Assembly (NCBI RefSeq): GCF_029866485.1
Contig: NZ_CP092332.1
Coordinates: 2,108,001-2,172,000 of the forward strand
Reading direction: 5' to 3'
Origin: Flavobacterium keumense
Lineage (GTDB): Bacteria; Bacteroidota; Bacteroidia; Flavobacteriales; Flavobacteriaceae
DNA length: 64,000 nt
In this document: positions 45,214 to 52,792 of the stretch, one piece after another
Position numbering within the stretch: position 1 is the first letter of the stretch
Layout: every line of letters begins with the position of its first letter
The notes under the pieces: generated by a model
Databases searched by the model: none
Told to the model about the DNA's origin: nothing
The model's input: the letters and a program-made list of their open reading frames with translations, nothing else
Translations under genes and position numbers: made by a program

Positions 45214-45780
45214 ATGAAACACGTACTTGCTATCGCTATATTCTTATTCAGTTTACAATCATTTGCCCAAAAACCGTGTGAATACACTACTGATGTTACC
45301 GATTCTATTGGTACCTATAAATCTACCAAAGAATACATGATAGCCGAGAAAAACTTTGCTGGTACGTCAAGTTACATCTTCTTTTCATTGGCTGTAGCCG
45401 ATGGAATGCCTTTGTTGAACGTTCAATTGATTCAAAAGAGTAAAGGATTTATGAAAGCCAATTGTTTCGATAAAAACTCGAAATTATTTTTACAATTGAA
45501 TAACGGAAAAGTGGTTACTTTACTTCATATAGATCAAGAAAACTGCGGAACCATGCTACGGGACGATAAAGGTTTTGATAACCGATTAACACCGGGCACC
45601 TTTATGTTTATGAAAGATAGTTTTGAAGAATTAAAAAAATCGCCTGTATCAATGATGCGTATTAAATACTTAACAGATATAGAAGATTACGTGCTTAAAA
45701 AGCAATTCACATCCGAATTGAATAATGAAGTGTACGAGCCTGAAACCTATTTTATTCAGAACATTGACTGCGCAAAATAA
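45214..45780 (+). CDS. Secreted protein, unknown function
   Basis: A 188-residue protein with a signal peptide (MKHVLAIAIFLFSLQSFAQ, cut after FAQ) and a mature part of about 169 residues with four Cys (including KPCEY, ANCFD, ENCGT and IDCAK) that may form disulfides. I start at ATG 45214, the signal-peptide Met, 2 bases after the preceding stop; the longer form at 45193 would lie inside the upstream gene. No family is recognised. The following 204 bases hold a repeat. Confidence 0.82.
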   Translation: MKHVLAIAIFLFSLQSFAQKPCEYTTDVTDSIGTYKSTKEYMIAEKNFAGTSSYIFFSLAVADGMPLLNVQLIQKSKGFMKANCFDKNSKLFLQLNNGKVVTLLHIDQENCGTMLRDDKGFDNRLTPGTFMFMKDSFEELKKSPVSMMRIKYLTDIEDYVLKKQFTSELNNEVYEPETYFIQNIDCAK

Positions 45781-45831
45781 AAATAATATAATTATTCCTA
45801 ATTAAATCTACCACAGATTCGCAGATTTTTT

Positions 45832-45954
45832 ACCACATCCCGAAACGTCGGGACGGGACATAGAACTAATACTATTTTTTTTCATAGCTATGTGAATAGT
45901 AAAACGTCTATCCCCATCTTTGTAAAACCATCAAGTCTATGTTTCTATGTGGTT
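45832..45954. repeat. Intergenic repeat with hairpins
   Basis: The ends ACCACAT (45832-45838) and ATGTGGT (45948-45954) are inverted. Inside lie a perfect hairpin TCCCGA-AACG-TCGGGA (45838-45853) and the palindrome CATAGCTATG. The right end (TGTGGTTAAAATA) resembles that of the repeat before proB, so both are probably copies of a dispersed family. It lies between two convergent genes. Confidence 0.6.
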
Positions 45955-45984
45955 AAAATAAAGTAAATGATTCAATGCCGAAAA

Positions 45985-46614
45985 TCACTCACATTTCCAT
46001 TTTGTATTAGAAACTTTATCTTTTGAAGCATTTTGTAAATTATAATGCCACCATTCCGAATCAAAAGAAACAAAGCCATTTTCTTGCATGATTTGTTTCA
46101 GGAATACTCTATTTTGCTTCACCTTATTAGAGAGATTTTGGTAATTATGACCCGCTTCGGGGCCAAAGAAATCAAATGAAGTTCCCATATCTAATGCCAT
46201 ACCTTTGCTATCTACTAAAGTAATATCAACCGCTCCTCCTCTATTATGAATCGAGCCTTTGGCTGGGTCGGCTACATATTCCGGATTAGAAACAATTTGC
46301 CACATTCTTTTTTGAATATCCAAAGGACGGTAACAATCAAATAGTTGGATTCGGAAGCCTTTTCGAATAAATTCCTTATTGGCTTTGACCAAGGCTTTTA
46401 CGGTTTTTAAACGTAAAAAGCATTCGACACAATCATACACTTTGGCTTTCAAAAAATTGTCCGTAGTAGCATATTTCATGTCATACACAAAATCACCGCT
46501 ATAGTCTTTTAAATTGACAAAGGTAGTGTCCGAAACTGCTTCTACCCGCTGCGCTTTTAGCAAAGTAGTCGCTGCAAAGAAAACCAATAGTAAAAAAGAT
46601 AATCGCAATCGCAT
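45985..46614 (-). CDS. M15 D-alanyl-D-alanine dipeptidase
   Basis: A 209-residue exported zinc dipeptidase of the VanX/DdpX type. A signal segment at 3-21 is followed by a mature domain with the family's ligands: SIHNRGGAVDITL (SxHxxGxAxD, His and Asp ligands) and EWWHY (catalytic Glu and His ligand). It would cut D-Ala-D-Ala released from peptidoglycan and provide D-Ala as nutrient. A role in glycopeptide resistance is unlikely without a VanH/VanA pair beside it. The gene is single and read toward the repeat. Confidence 0.92.
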   Translation of the reverse strand: MRLRLSFLLLVFFAATTLLKAQRVEAVSDTTFVNLKDYSGDFVYDMKYATTDNFLKAKVYDCVECFLRLKTVKALVKANKEFIRKGFRIQLFDCYRPLDIQKRMWQIVSNPEYVADPAKGSIHNRGGAVDITLVDSKGMALDMGTSFDFFGPEAGHNYQNLSNKVKQNRVFLKQIMQENGFVSFDSEWWHYNLQNASKDKVSNTKWKCE

Positions 46615-46711
46615 CGCTTTATTTTCTTATAATTATCTGTTAAAAGTATTTCTTTTTTTTGACTCTTTAGTAGCAGTTCGATTAAATTTGAATTCGTTAA
46701 ATAGAAAATCT

Positions 46712-46719
46712 TATTTTTG
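46712..46719 (+). promoter_or_regulatory. Promoter -7 box
   Basis: TATTTTTG is an exact -7 match 15 bases before the ATG of the thioredoxin-fold gene, with TTTG at 46687-46690 upstream (21-base spacing). Confidence 0.55.
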
Positions 46720-46734
46720 AATAAAATTATTACT

Positions 46735-48186
46735 ATGAAAACCCTATCTATAGTTTGTACCTTCTTTGTTTTTATCACCACTTTTTCGACATTGGCTCAA
46801 ACCAAAAAAAACATTCCTGCCAGCCAGATTGAATTTCAATCATCGGAATACAAAAACAAAATGTTTTATCTAGCTAGTCATTATGGGAAGTACCAAACTT
46901 TGTTAGACTCTGTAAAAGGAACTAATGACGGAAAGTTAGTCTTCAAAAAAGACCAAAAATATGTTGAAGGAATCTATATGCTAGTGACTTCTGACAAGAA
47001 AATAGAATTGGAATTCTTGATGGATACTAATCAAAAATTCAATATTCGGGTTACCAATCCTACTGAGAAAACAATCGCTATAGACAACTCACCTCTAAAC
47101 CAAGATTTCAACAATTTCAATTCTTTTTTCAGAATCAAAATGGAAGGAATCAAAGCCTTAGAGAAAACATTAGCCGACAAAAAGACCAAACAAGACAGCG
47201 CTTTAGTTATTAAAGATTTGAAGAAAATTCAAAGCGAAATCAACACCTATAAAAACAATTACATCCAGTCGAATCCTAGCAATACCTTGGCGTTATTATT
47301 CCGAATGAGCCAACCTATAGATAATTTCTTGAACAAACCTTCAGATGAAAAACTAGCCAGCAAAACCGATTCGATTGCCTATTTGAAAAAACACTTTTTT
47401 GACGGAATTGATTTTAAAGACAATCGCTTGTTGCGCAATCCGTTTTTAGAGAACCGTATCGCTACCTATTTCAACTCTTTTGTTCCCGTTACACCCGAAG
47501 CGGTTACCACTGAAATAGTCCAGATTTTAAATCAAACTGATCAGCCTAACGGAGACGTGTTTAAATACCTCAGTTTGCATTTTGTCGATTTGTATGCCGA
47601 ACCAAAGATTATGGGTATGGACCGCGTATTTATCAATATTTACAATACCTATTTCAAAAACAAAGAATATACTTGGCTGCAGCTCAAACAAAAAGAATTC
47701 TTTACGTTCAAAGTTTCGAGTATCAAAGACAATTTAGTGGGAGACAAAGGGCGCAATTTATTCATGCTGACCCAAGACCAAAAACGAATTGACTTGTATG
47801 ACATCAAAGCCAAATACACTGTAATTGCTTTTTGGGATCCTACCTGCGGGCATTGCGCCACCGAAATCCCTAAAATGCATGAGTTATATGAAAAGGAATG
47901 GAAACAAAAAGGCGTAGTCGTTTTTGCTGTAAACAACAACACCAATGAGATGGTAAAATGGAAGGAGTTTATCGATAAAGAAAAACTATCCGATTGGGTA
48001 AACGTTTATCCTGCTCCAGTTGTTACAGGAAATTACACCAAAGAAGATGTTGATTTCCAAACCCTATACAATGTAAGACAAACTCCGGTTATCTATCTTT
48101 TAGACCAAGACAAGAAAATTATCGCTAAAAAAGTAGGAGCTGAAAATTATACTAAAATTATAGAGCAATTAGAAACTAAGAAATAG
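46735..48186 (+). CDS. Exported thioredoxin-fold protein (TlpA/DUF5106-like)
   Basis: A 483-residue protein with a signal peptide (MKTLSIVCTFFVFITTFSTLAQ). About 340 residues of alpha-helical N-terminal region, in the style of Bacteroidota thiol-disulfide proteins, precede a C-terminal thioredoxin domain with the redox pair CGHC in FWDPTCGHCATEIPKMH and the cis-Pro region RQTPVIYLLD. It should act as a periplasmic disulfide reductase or oxidoreductase, partner unknown. ATG 46735 starts at the signal peptide; an upstream in-frame ATG at 46717 adds six residues and is less likely because the promoter box overlaps it. Confidence 0.88.
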   Translation: MKTLSIVCTFFVFITTFSTLAQTKKNIPASQIEFQSSEYKNKMFYLASHYGKYQTLLDSVKGTNDGKLVFKKDQKYVEGIYMLVTSDKKIELEFLMDTNQKFNIRVTNPTEKTIAIDNSPLNQDFNNFNSFFRIKMEGIKALEKTLADKKTKQDSALVIKDLKKIQSEINTYKNNYIQSNPSNTLALLFRMSQPIDNFLNKPSDEKLASKTDSIAYLKKHFFDGIDFKDNRLLRNPFLENRIATYFNSFVPVTPEAVTTEIVQILNQTDQPNGDVFKYLSLHFVDLYAEPKIMGMDRVFINIYNTYFKNKEYTWLQLKQKEFFTFKVSSIKDNLVGDKGRNLFMLTQDQKRIDLYDIKAKYTVIAFWDPTCGHCATEIPKMHELYEKEWKQKGVVVFAVNNNTNEMVKWKEFIDKEKLSDWVNVYPAPVVTGNYTKEDVDFQTLYNVRQTPVIYLLDQDKKIIAKKVGAENYTKIIEQLETKK

Positions 48187-48189
48187 AAG

Positions 48190-48220
48190 TTTAAAAAAAT
48201 CTCCTTAATTTCTTAAGGAG
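48190..48220 (-). terminator. Terminator of the surface-protein operon
   Basis: CTCCTTAA (48201-48208) and TTAAGGAG (48213-48220) form an 8-pair stem. On the minus strand it is followed by ATTTTTTT, so it ends transcripts of the operon above it. The plus-strand side lacks a T run. Confidence 0.8.
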
Positions 48221-48290
48221 TTAGAATGTTTAACGTAAATTAAATACTATACTTCAAACTAAAAAGCACCATACCTAAACATCAAATCAA

Positions 48291-49169
48291 TTACAAATTA
48301 AAATAATTTTTTTGGTTAAATTCTATTTGTTCTCTTTCATTAGTAGTTATCGAAACAGGGAAAGAAATAATTTCTGAATACCCACCACCATTACTTGTAT
48401 GATGGCTTGTTCTATCTCTACCTATCACATTCCATTCTGTTCCTGTATTAGGGATTTGGGGAGCTAAAGAAATAGTCTTTAAGCTAGTGTGAAAAGGAGC
48501 TACAGAAGGTGAAGTAGCTACTCCATTTATATACAAAGTACCATTATAAACAGAACTCGAAGTAAACGAACTATGGAATAAATTTGTACTTGGTCTTGAA
48601 TGCCAATAAAAATAGGTATAATCACCTAACAAAAAACCATCTGAACCTGTTATTGAACCAAATTTATTAACCACAATTACTTGTGCATTAACTGCAATAG
48701 AAGCGCCTGAAACATCCATATGGTTATATACGGTAGAACTAGGTACTGCATAAAAAGCAATAAAAGGCTGTCCATTTGATGTTACTAATGTACCTGCCAT
48801 AACAATTTTAGGTTGATAAATGCTAGTTATTTGGGTCAAGTTTTTTCCATTACCACTTTGATCATACCAAATTCTAACATACCCATCATTAGCTCCTATA
48901 AAAGATAAAAGTGTTGCAGTATCTAAATTTCCATTGGCATCAAAACCGATATCTCGCGTAGCTCCATCATTACTCCTTCTTACCTGAATACAATAACCTG
49001 TGTAGTTTTTAGAAAGCTTTCTAACACTAACTGCTATAGATGGAGTTTGCGATACTGCGTCCAAAACATAATTCCCACTTGGAACAGATTGCAAAATATA
49101 AGGTGTTCCTGCTACTTGAGCATGGGCTAAACCAAAGTATAACAAAGAAGCAATAATTATTTTTTTCAT
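48291..49169 (-). CDS. Exported protein with arabinofuranosidase-B-like fold
   Basis: A 292-residue protein with a signal peptide (MKKIIIASLLYFGLAHAQ). The sequence SVRKLSKNYTGYCIQVRRSNDG, ATRDIGFDANGNLD, SFIGANDGYVRIWYDQSGNGKNLTQ and QPKIVMAG follows the pattern found in the catalytic-domain fold of alpha-L-arabinofuranosidase B and in many Bacteroidota and phage lectin-like domains. Whether it hydrolyses or binds sugar cannot be said. It ends in NYFNL without a T9SS sorting signal. It is last of four minus-strand genes, all with signal peptides. The start at 49169 puts the signal at the N-terminus; the longer form at 49205 would overlap the neighbour. Confidence 0.85.
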   Translation of the reverse strand: MKKIIIASLLYFGLAHAQVAGTPYILQSVPSGNYVLDAVSQTPSIAVSVRKLSKNYTGYCIQVRRSNDGATRDIGFDANGNLDTATLLSFIGANDGYVRIWYDQSGNGKNLTQITSIYQPKIVMAGTLVTSNGQPFIAFYAVPSSTVYNHMDVSGASIAVNAQVIVVNKFGSITGSDGFLLGDYTYFYWHSRPSTNLFHSSFTSSSVYNGTLYINGVATSPSVAPFHTSLKTISLAPQIPNTGTEWNVIGRDRTSHHTSNGGGYSEIISFPVSITTNEREQIEFNQKNYFNL

Positions 49170-49179
49170 TATAAATAAG

Positions 49180-51006
49180 TTAAAATCCTGTTGCCAAATA
49201 CACATATACAGTGGTTCCCATTACTAAAAAAGTATATAATGAATGCTTATTTGCTGTAGTAACTCCATTATTTACATATTTAAACGTAAATCCAGTAGCG
49301 CTAAACACCGAAGTACCTGCTGTGGCCCCTTGAACAGCTAGAGTATATGTCCCTCCTGTTTTTATATTTGTTAATGTAAATGCACCTGCACTTGCTGTAG
49401 TAAAAGCTAGATTACTCTGAGAAAAATCAATTGTTGTGGTAGCTGAGGCATCATGGGCTGTAGTATTAGTAACGGATCCATTTACATCTAATTTAGAAGC
49501 CGGACTAACTGTTCCGATACCAATGTTAGTACCATTATCAAAAAGTTGACTATCTATTAAATTACTTCCTGTATTTTGAAACTTTGCTAATTTATTTTGA
49601 CTTCCTACACCTGTTATTGGGTTATTTAAAATATTTTGTTTAGTAGCAATTGCATTTGACACAAATTCCGTAGTAGCTATTTGAGTTGAATTATTCCCAT
49701 TTGATGGAGTTGGAGCTGTTGGCGTACCTGTAAAAGAAGGAGACAATAAAGGAGCTTTACCTACTAATCCTGGAACCGTTGGAAAATTTGCAGTTCCTCC
49801 TAAATCTCCTGCTAATTGAATTTTTCCTAAAGCAGTTAGCGTTGCATTTGGTGTTGAATTCAAAAGTAGTTGAGAATCAACATACGTTTTAACTGCGTTC
49901 TGAGTTGGATACAAACTGTCGCTCGAGCCCAATAAAATATTTGTTGATTTATTTGAGACGTTTTCTTTTGTATTTAAAACTAATTGTGATGCGTTTGATA
50001 ATGGCTTGTCAATATCCGATGTATTATCAACATTAGATAAACCTACAGTTGATTTATCTAATGTTTGCCATGTTTTGTCACCTCGCCAGTATTGTGATGT
50101 CAAGCCAGTACTTATAGTGTTTTCTTTGTATAGAAGCCCAGGAACTAAAGGTGCATCTGCAGTACCGCTTAAGTCTCCAGCCAACTTGATTTTACCTTTA
50201 GTCGAAGAGCTTGCGTCTATAACTCCTGCACTTATTTGATTATCAACATACGTTTTAACCGCATTTTGAGTTGGGAACAAAATATCGCTTGTTCCTAAAT
50301 TACTATCTGATGATTTATTAATTCCGTTTTCCTTCAAGGCTTCTTGAGCTATCGCTCTATTTTTTTCATTTGTTAAATTAGCTGCCAAATTCATTTCGGC
50401 GGCAGTAGCCCTTAACATTTCGGCATTTAATGCTGATTGAGTAGCTATGGAGATAGGTTTATTCAAATCCGAAGTGTTATCCACATTATTTAATCCTAAA
50501 TTAGTTTTAGCACCTGCAATGTTTGTAGCTCCAGTCCCCCCATTTGTAATGGAAACTATTCCTGTTACATTATCTGCTCTTTTTGCATAATTTGAAAAGG
50601 GTACTGTGGTAAAAAATTGCTCACTTATTGTTATAAATGTTGAGCAACTTGTAGTTAAATCAACTTCTACTTTCATTTTTTTATTCGCTCCATCCCAAAC
50701 CACTGTTTGAAAATTTGAAGTATATCCTCCTACTTGATTACCTGTCCCAATTATTAGGTTAACCATACCAAAATCATCTGTTTGAGTTGAAATTGTTTCC
50801 TGATATTCTAATTGAGTATTTATGTCGATAATACTAAATCGCAAGCAAATTGATTTATTGGACAAGACTAAATCACTTTGATTATTTCCTGGCAAAATTT
50901 GTCCCGATGGATTATAAATTACAGCTTGATAGGTTATCCCTGAGCTAGTTTGTGCTTGAAATTGCAATGTTGCAAATAAGACTATAAATAAGACTATCTT
51001 TTTCAT
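49180..51006 (-). CDS. Exported protein with phage tail-fibre-like repeats
   Basis: A 608-residue protein with signal peptide MKKIVLFIVLFATLQFQAQ and an N-terminal domain (about 20-145) common in Flavobacterium surface proteins (GITYQAVIYNPSGQILPG). Repeats follow: GLNNVDNTSDLNKP (171-184) and GLSNVDNTSDIDKP (322-335); PTQNAVKTYVD (245, 367); GKIKLAGDLSGTADAP (271) and GKIQLAGDLGGTANFP (394). SPSFTGTPTAPTPSNGNNST (422-441) and ATTEFVSNA are typical phage tail-fibre sequences, as is the end (TTTIDFSQSNLAFTTASAG and GGTYTLAVQ). It is expected to form a fibrous surface structure, probably trimeric like tail fibres (inference). Phage structural genes are absent, so it is not a prophage. Confidence 0.88.
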   Translation of the reverse strand: MKKIVLFIVLFATLQFQAQTSSGITYQAVIYNPSGQILPGNNQSDLVLSNKSICLRFSIIDINTQLEYQETISTQTDDFGMVNLIIGTGNQVGGYTSNFQTVVWDGANKKMKVEVDLTTSCSTFITISEQFFTTVPFSNYAKRADNVTGIVSITNGGTGATNIAGAKTNLGLNNVDNTSDLNKPISIATQSALNAEMLRATAAEMNLAANLTNEKNRAIAQEALKENGINKSSDSNLGTSDILFPTQNAVKTYVDNQISAGVIDASSSTKGKIKLAGDLSGTADAPLVPGLLYKENTISTGLTSQYWRGDKTWQTLDKSTVGLSNVDNTSDIDKPLSNASQLVLNTKENVSNKSTNILLGSSDSLYPTQNAVKTYVDSQLLLNSTPNATLTALGKIQLAGDLGGTANFPTVPGLVGKAPLLSPSFTGTPTAPTPSNGNNSTQIATTEFVSNAIATKQNILNNPITGVGSQNKLAKFQNTGSNLIDSQLFDNGTNIGIGTVSPASKLDVNGSVTNTTAHDASATTTIDFSQSNLAFTTASAGAFTLTNIKTGGTYTLAVQGATAGTSVFSATGFTFKYVNNGVTTANKHSLYTFLVMGTTVYVYLATGF

Positions 51007-51017
51007 AAAACTACAGA

Positions 51018-51644
51018 TTAATATAATTCTAAATGAACTCCAAAGAGGAGTTGGTGATTGTGTATGGTAACTTTTTCATTAGTCGTATTCGAGAGATTAT
51101 ACGATGAAGCATAATTATATCCTAAACTCAAATACGCGTACTCTGAAAGATTGCATTGTGTTTGCAATCCTAAACTAGGAGTAAATTGCAATCCTTTAAA
51201 TTCTTTATGATTAGAAATAGTATAAAAAGAATTGTTAATTAATTGACTTCCTGACACTATTGTCCCAAGATTGAAACTTCCTTTAACCGCTACATCCAGA
51301 TGATTTGTTTTTATAAAGGAGTAAGCAATTGTATTCTGAACCCCTATGAATTCTGTCTTCCACTCATAATGATTTGCTCTATTTCCACTTTCTGCATTAT
51401 ATTGATTTAATGTCAAACCTAGGTTATAATTAAGCGGATTATCAAATGGTAATCTTGTAATTGCAATAGGTATTGCTATTCCTATTTCGTATGAATCTCC
51501 GATACCCTTATTGGTCAAATTAGTATTTTTTATTCCATTTGATTTTATGCCAAAATTAGCATGGTTTTTACCGACTAATACATAGACAGCTTGAGAGTAT
51601 CCAACAAAGGAACTTAGTAGTAATAATAAATAAATTTTTTTCAT
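51018..51644 (-). CDS. Outer-membrane beta-barrel protein of the surface operon
   Basis: A 208-residue protein with a signal peptide (MKKIYLLLLLSSFVGYSQ) and a mature part of alternating aromatic and polar strands (LNYNLGLTLNQYNAES, FTPSLGLQTQCNLSEYAYLSLGYNYASSYNLS), ending in LLFGVHLELY, with a terminal aromatic as in outer-membrane barrels. It may anchor or export its neighbours. Its ATG overlaps the stop of the T9SS-sorted gene by four bases (ATGA), so the two are translationally coupled; 11 bases separate it from the tail-fibre-like gene. No family name is assigned. Confidence 0.85.
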   Translation of the reverse strand: MKKIYLLLLLSSFVGYSQAVYVLVGKNHANFGIKSNGIKNTNLTNKGIGDSYEIGIAIPIAITRLPFDNPLNYNLGLTLNQYNAESGNRANHYEWKTEFIGVQNTIAYSFIKTNHLDVAVKGSFNLGTIVSGSQLINNSFYTISNHKEFKGLQFTPSLGLQTQCNLSEYAYLSLGYNYASSYNLSNTTNEKVTIHNHQLLFGVHLELY

Positions 51645-52126
51645 CTAATTGAAAGTATTTGAGTTGTGAAATTTAAATTCGATCCAATTAATTTAGCTAT
51701 ATAGGTTCCCTCTGAAAGATATAAATCTGTTACTGTTATAATTGAATTAATAGGTTTCTTATCTGCTTTATAAACTAATCTTCCCAGATTATCAAACAAA
51801 CATATGGCAACAGTTGATAGCATATCAGAAGATAATTTAAAATGAATTTCTGAAACAAAGGGATTAGGATAGACTTGTACTTGTACTAGAGAAGTGCTTA
51901 AAGGAATAGTAGGTTGACTACTTTGAACAAACCCTTGCCCAACAAAAAATGAAGACGTTTTAAAATTACCGATAACACTAATTTGTCCAATACTTTGATT
52001 AACTCTATAACCATTGGACAACATAGTACTTTTCCCTTGTGTACTTAATGTTTGGTGATGTAAACGTTGGGAATATATTTTTCCTGCGATGGAAAAGCAG
52101 AATAAAAAAATATGTAGATTCCTCAT
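51641..52126 (-). CDS. Small T9SS type-A sorted protein
   Basis: A 161-residue protein with a signal peptide (MRNLHIFLFCFSIAGKIYSQ). The middle (NGYRVNQSIGQISVIGNFK, VGQGFVQSSQP) resembles a short domain often found in Flavobacterium secreted proteins. The last about 75 residues are a type IX secretion C-terminal domain: VYPNPFVSEIHFKL opens it, with DNLGRLVYKADKKP, LSEGTYIAKLIGSN and the final IL-SIR typical of type A. So it should be carried through the T9SS pore and attached to the cell surface. First of four genes; its promoter is within the long gap upstream. Confidence 0.88.
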   Translation of the reverse strand: MRNLHIFLFCFSIAGKIYSQRLHHQTLSTQGKSTMLSNGYRVNQSIGQISVIGNFKTSSFFVGQGFVQSSQPTIPLSTSLVQVQVYPNPFVSEIHFKLSSDMLSTVAICLFDNLGRLVYKADKKPINSIITVTDLYLSEGTYIAKLIGSNLNFTTQILSIR

Positions 52127-52245
52127 AACAACCGAGAATTGATTTTTAAAATAAAAATTACTACCGATCTGGAAATCTAAAATGAAATATTAAAGGGGGA
52201 AAATAACATTTAGAAAATCAAAACATTAAGCTTGTTTTTCTTTTA

Positions 52246-52253
52246 CAAATTTA
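52246..52253 (-). promoter_or_regulatory. Candidate -7 box of the surface operon
   Basis: CAAATTTA reads TAAATTTG on the minus strand, matching TAnnTTTG. No good -33 TTG is found 19 bases upstream, so an activator may be needed. The leader would be about 110 bases. Confidence 0.35.
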
Positions 52254-52749
52254 AAACTATTTGTAAGAACATTTCTATTAAAAAACGCTTTTACCTAAAT
52301 ATTAATTTTCTTACTAAATAAATACTATCCTAATTTTAAAAGGACATGTTTTTTTGCATTTTTTGCATTTTTAAACCCAAATAAATTAAAAAACAACACG
52401 CCAGCACTATTTGTTTTTGAATGTTTTTACTTACAAAATAAATATTTTAAAATTTTTTATAACAAAAAATACAAATAAAGTTAAATTTTATATTTAGCGT
52501 AATTATAAAAAAATGAAAAAACAAAAAATACGATTTTAAAAACGAATAAAACCTGAGGGTGCACTATATATTTTAGGAAAAGGCTGTGTCTACAAATTCC
52601 ATAAAAAAACCTACACCCAACAGGGGTATCATTGGGGTTCTTGCTCAATATTTTAAATAGTAAATTGAAAAACAATATCAATTTTAAAATCAAATGAAAA
52701 TCAAATTCATTTCAACAAGCGCAAGTAATTAATTTTTAAAAAAAAGATA

Positions 52750-52781
52750 TTACGGTTTTTTTTTGTTTTTTTTTACGGTTT
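52750..52781. promoter_or_regulatory. Paired TTACGGTTTTT repeats
   Basis: ACGGTTTTT occurs at 52752-52760 and 52775-52783, 23 bases apart, in the same direction; read on the minus strand it is AAACCGTAA. The same core AAACCGT recurs three times between the two regulator genes (56069-56115). The copies lie directly after the histidine-kinase stop and upstream of the surface operon, so they are candidate sites for one of the regulators. Confidence 0.4.
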
Positions 52782-52792
52782 TTATAAACTAA

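Larger units (their letters stand above)
52127..52792. other. 666-base non-coding region upstream of the surface operon
   Basis: Very AT-rich with no supported gene; a 70-residue minus frame at 52481-52693 looks spurious. It holds a minus-strand -7 box (TAAATTTG, plus coordinates 52246-52253) about 120 bases before the operon start, a hairpin-prone GC-richer patch (ACCCAA 52615-52620 with TTGGGGT 52632-52638), and two TTACGGTTTTT repeats at 52750-52781. Such a long untranslated region is unusual in this compact window and suggests a long regulatory leader or a small RNA. Confidence 0.5.

Noticed and set aside
45985..46614. Vancomycin-resistance VanX
   Set aside because: No VanH, VanA or VanRS genes are adjacent; a nutritional dipeptidase is more likely.
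49500..50550. CRISPR-like or tandem DNA repeats
   Set aside because: The repeated DNA is coding, with unequal spacing, and reflects protein repeats.
49180..51006. Prophage remnant
   Set aside because: No terminase, capsid, integrase or lysis genes are near; the protein has a signal peptide and sits in an operon of exported proteins.
52481..52693. 70-residue minus-strand frame in the long gap
   Set aside because: Composed mainly of Phe, Leu, Ile and Lys codons from AT-rich DNA; no start context and no family pattern.
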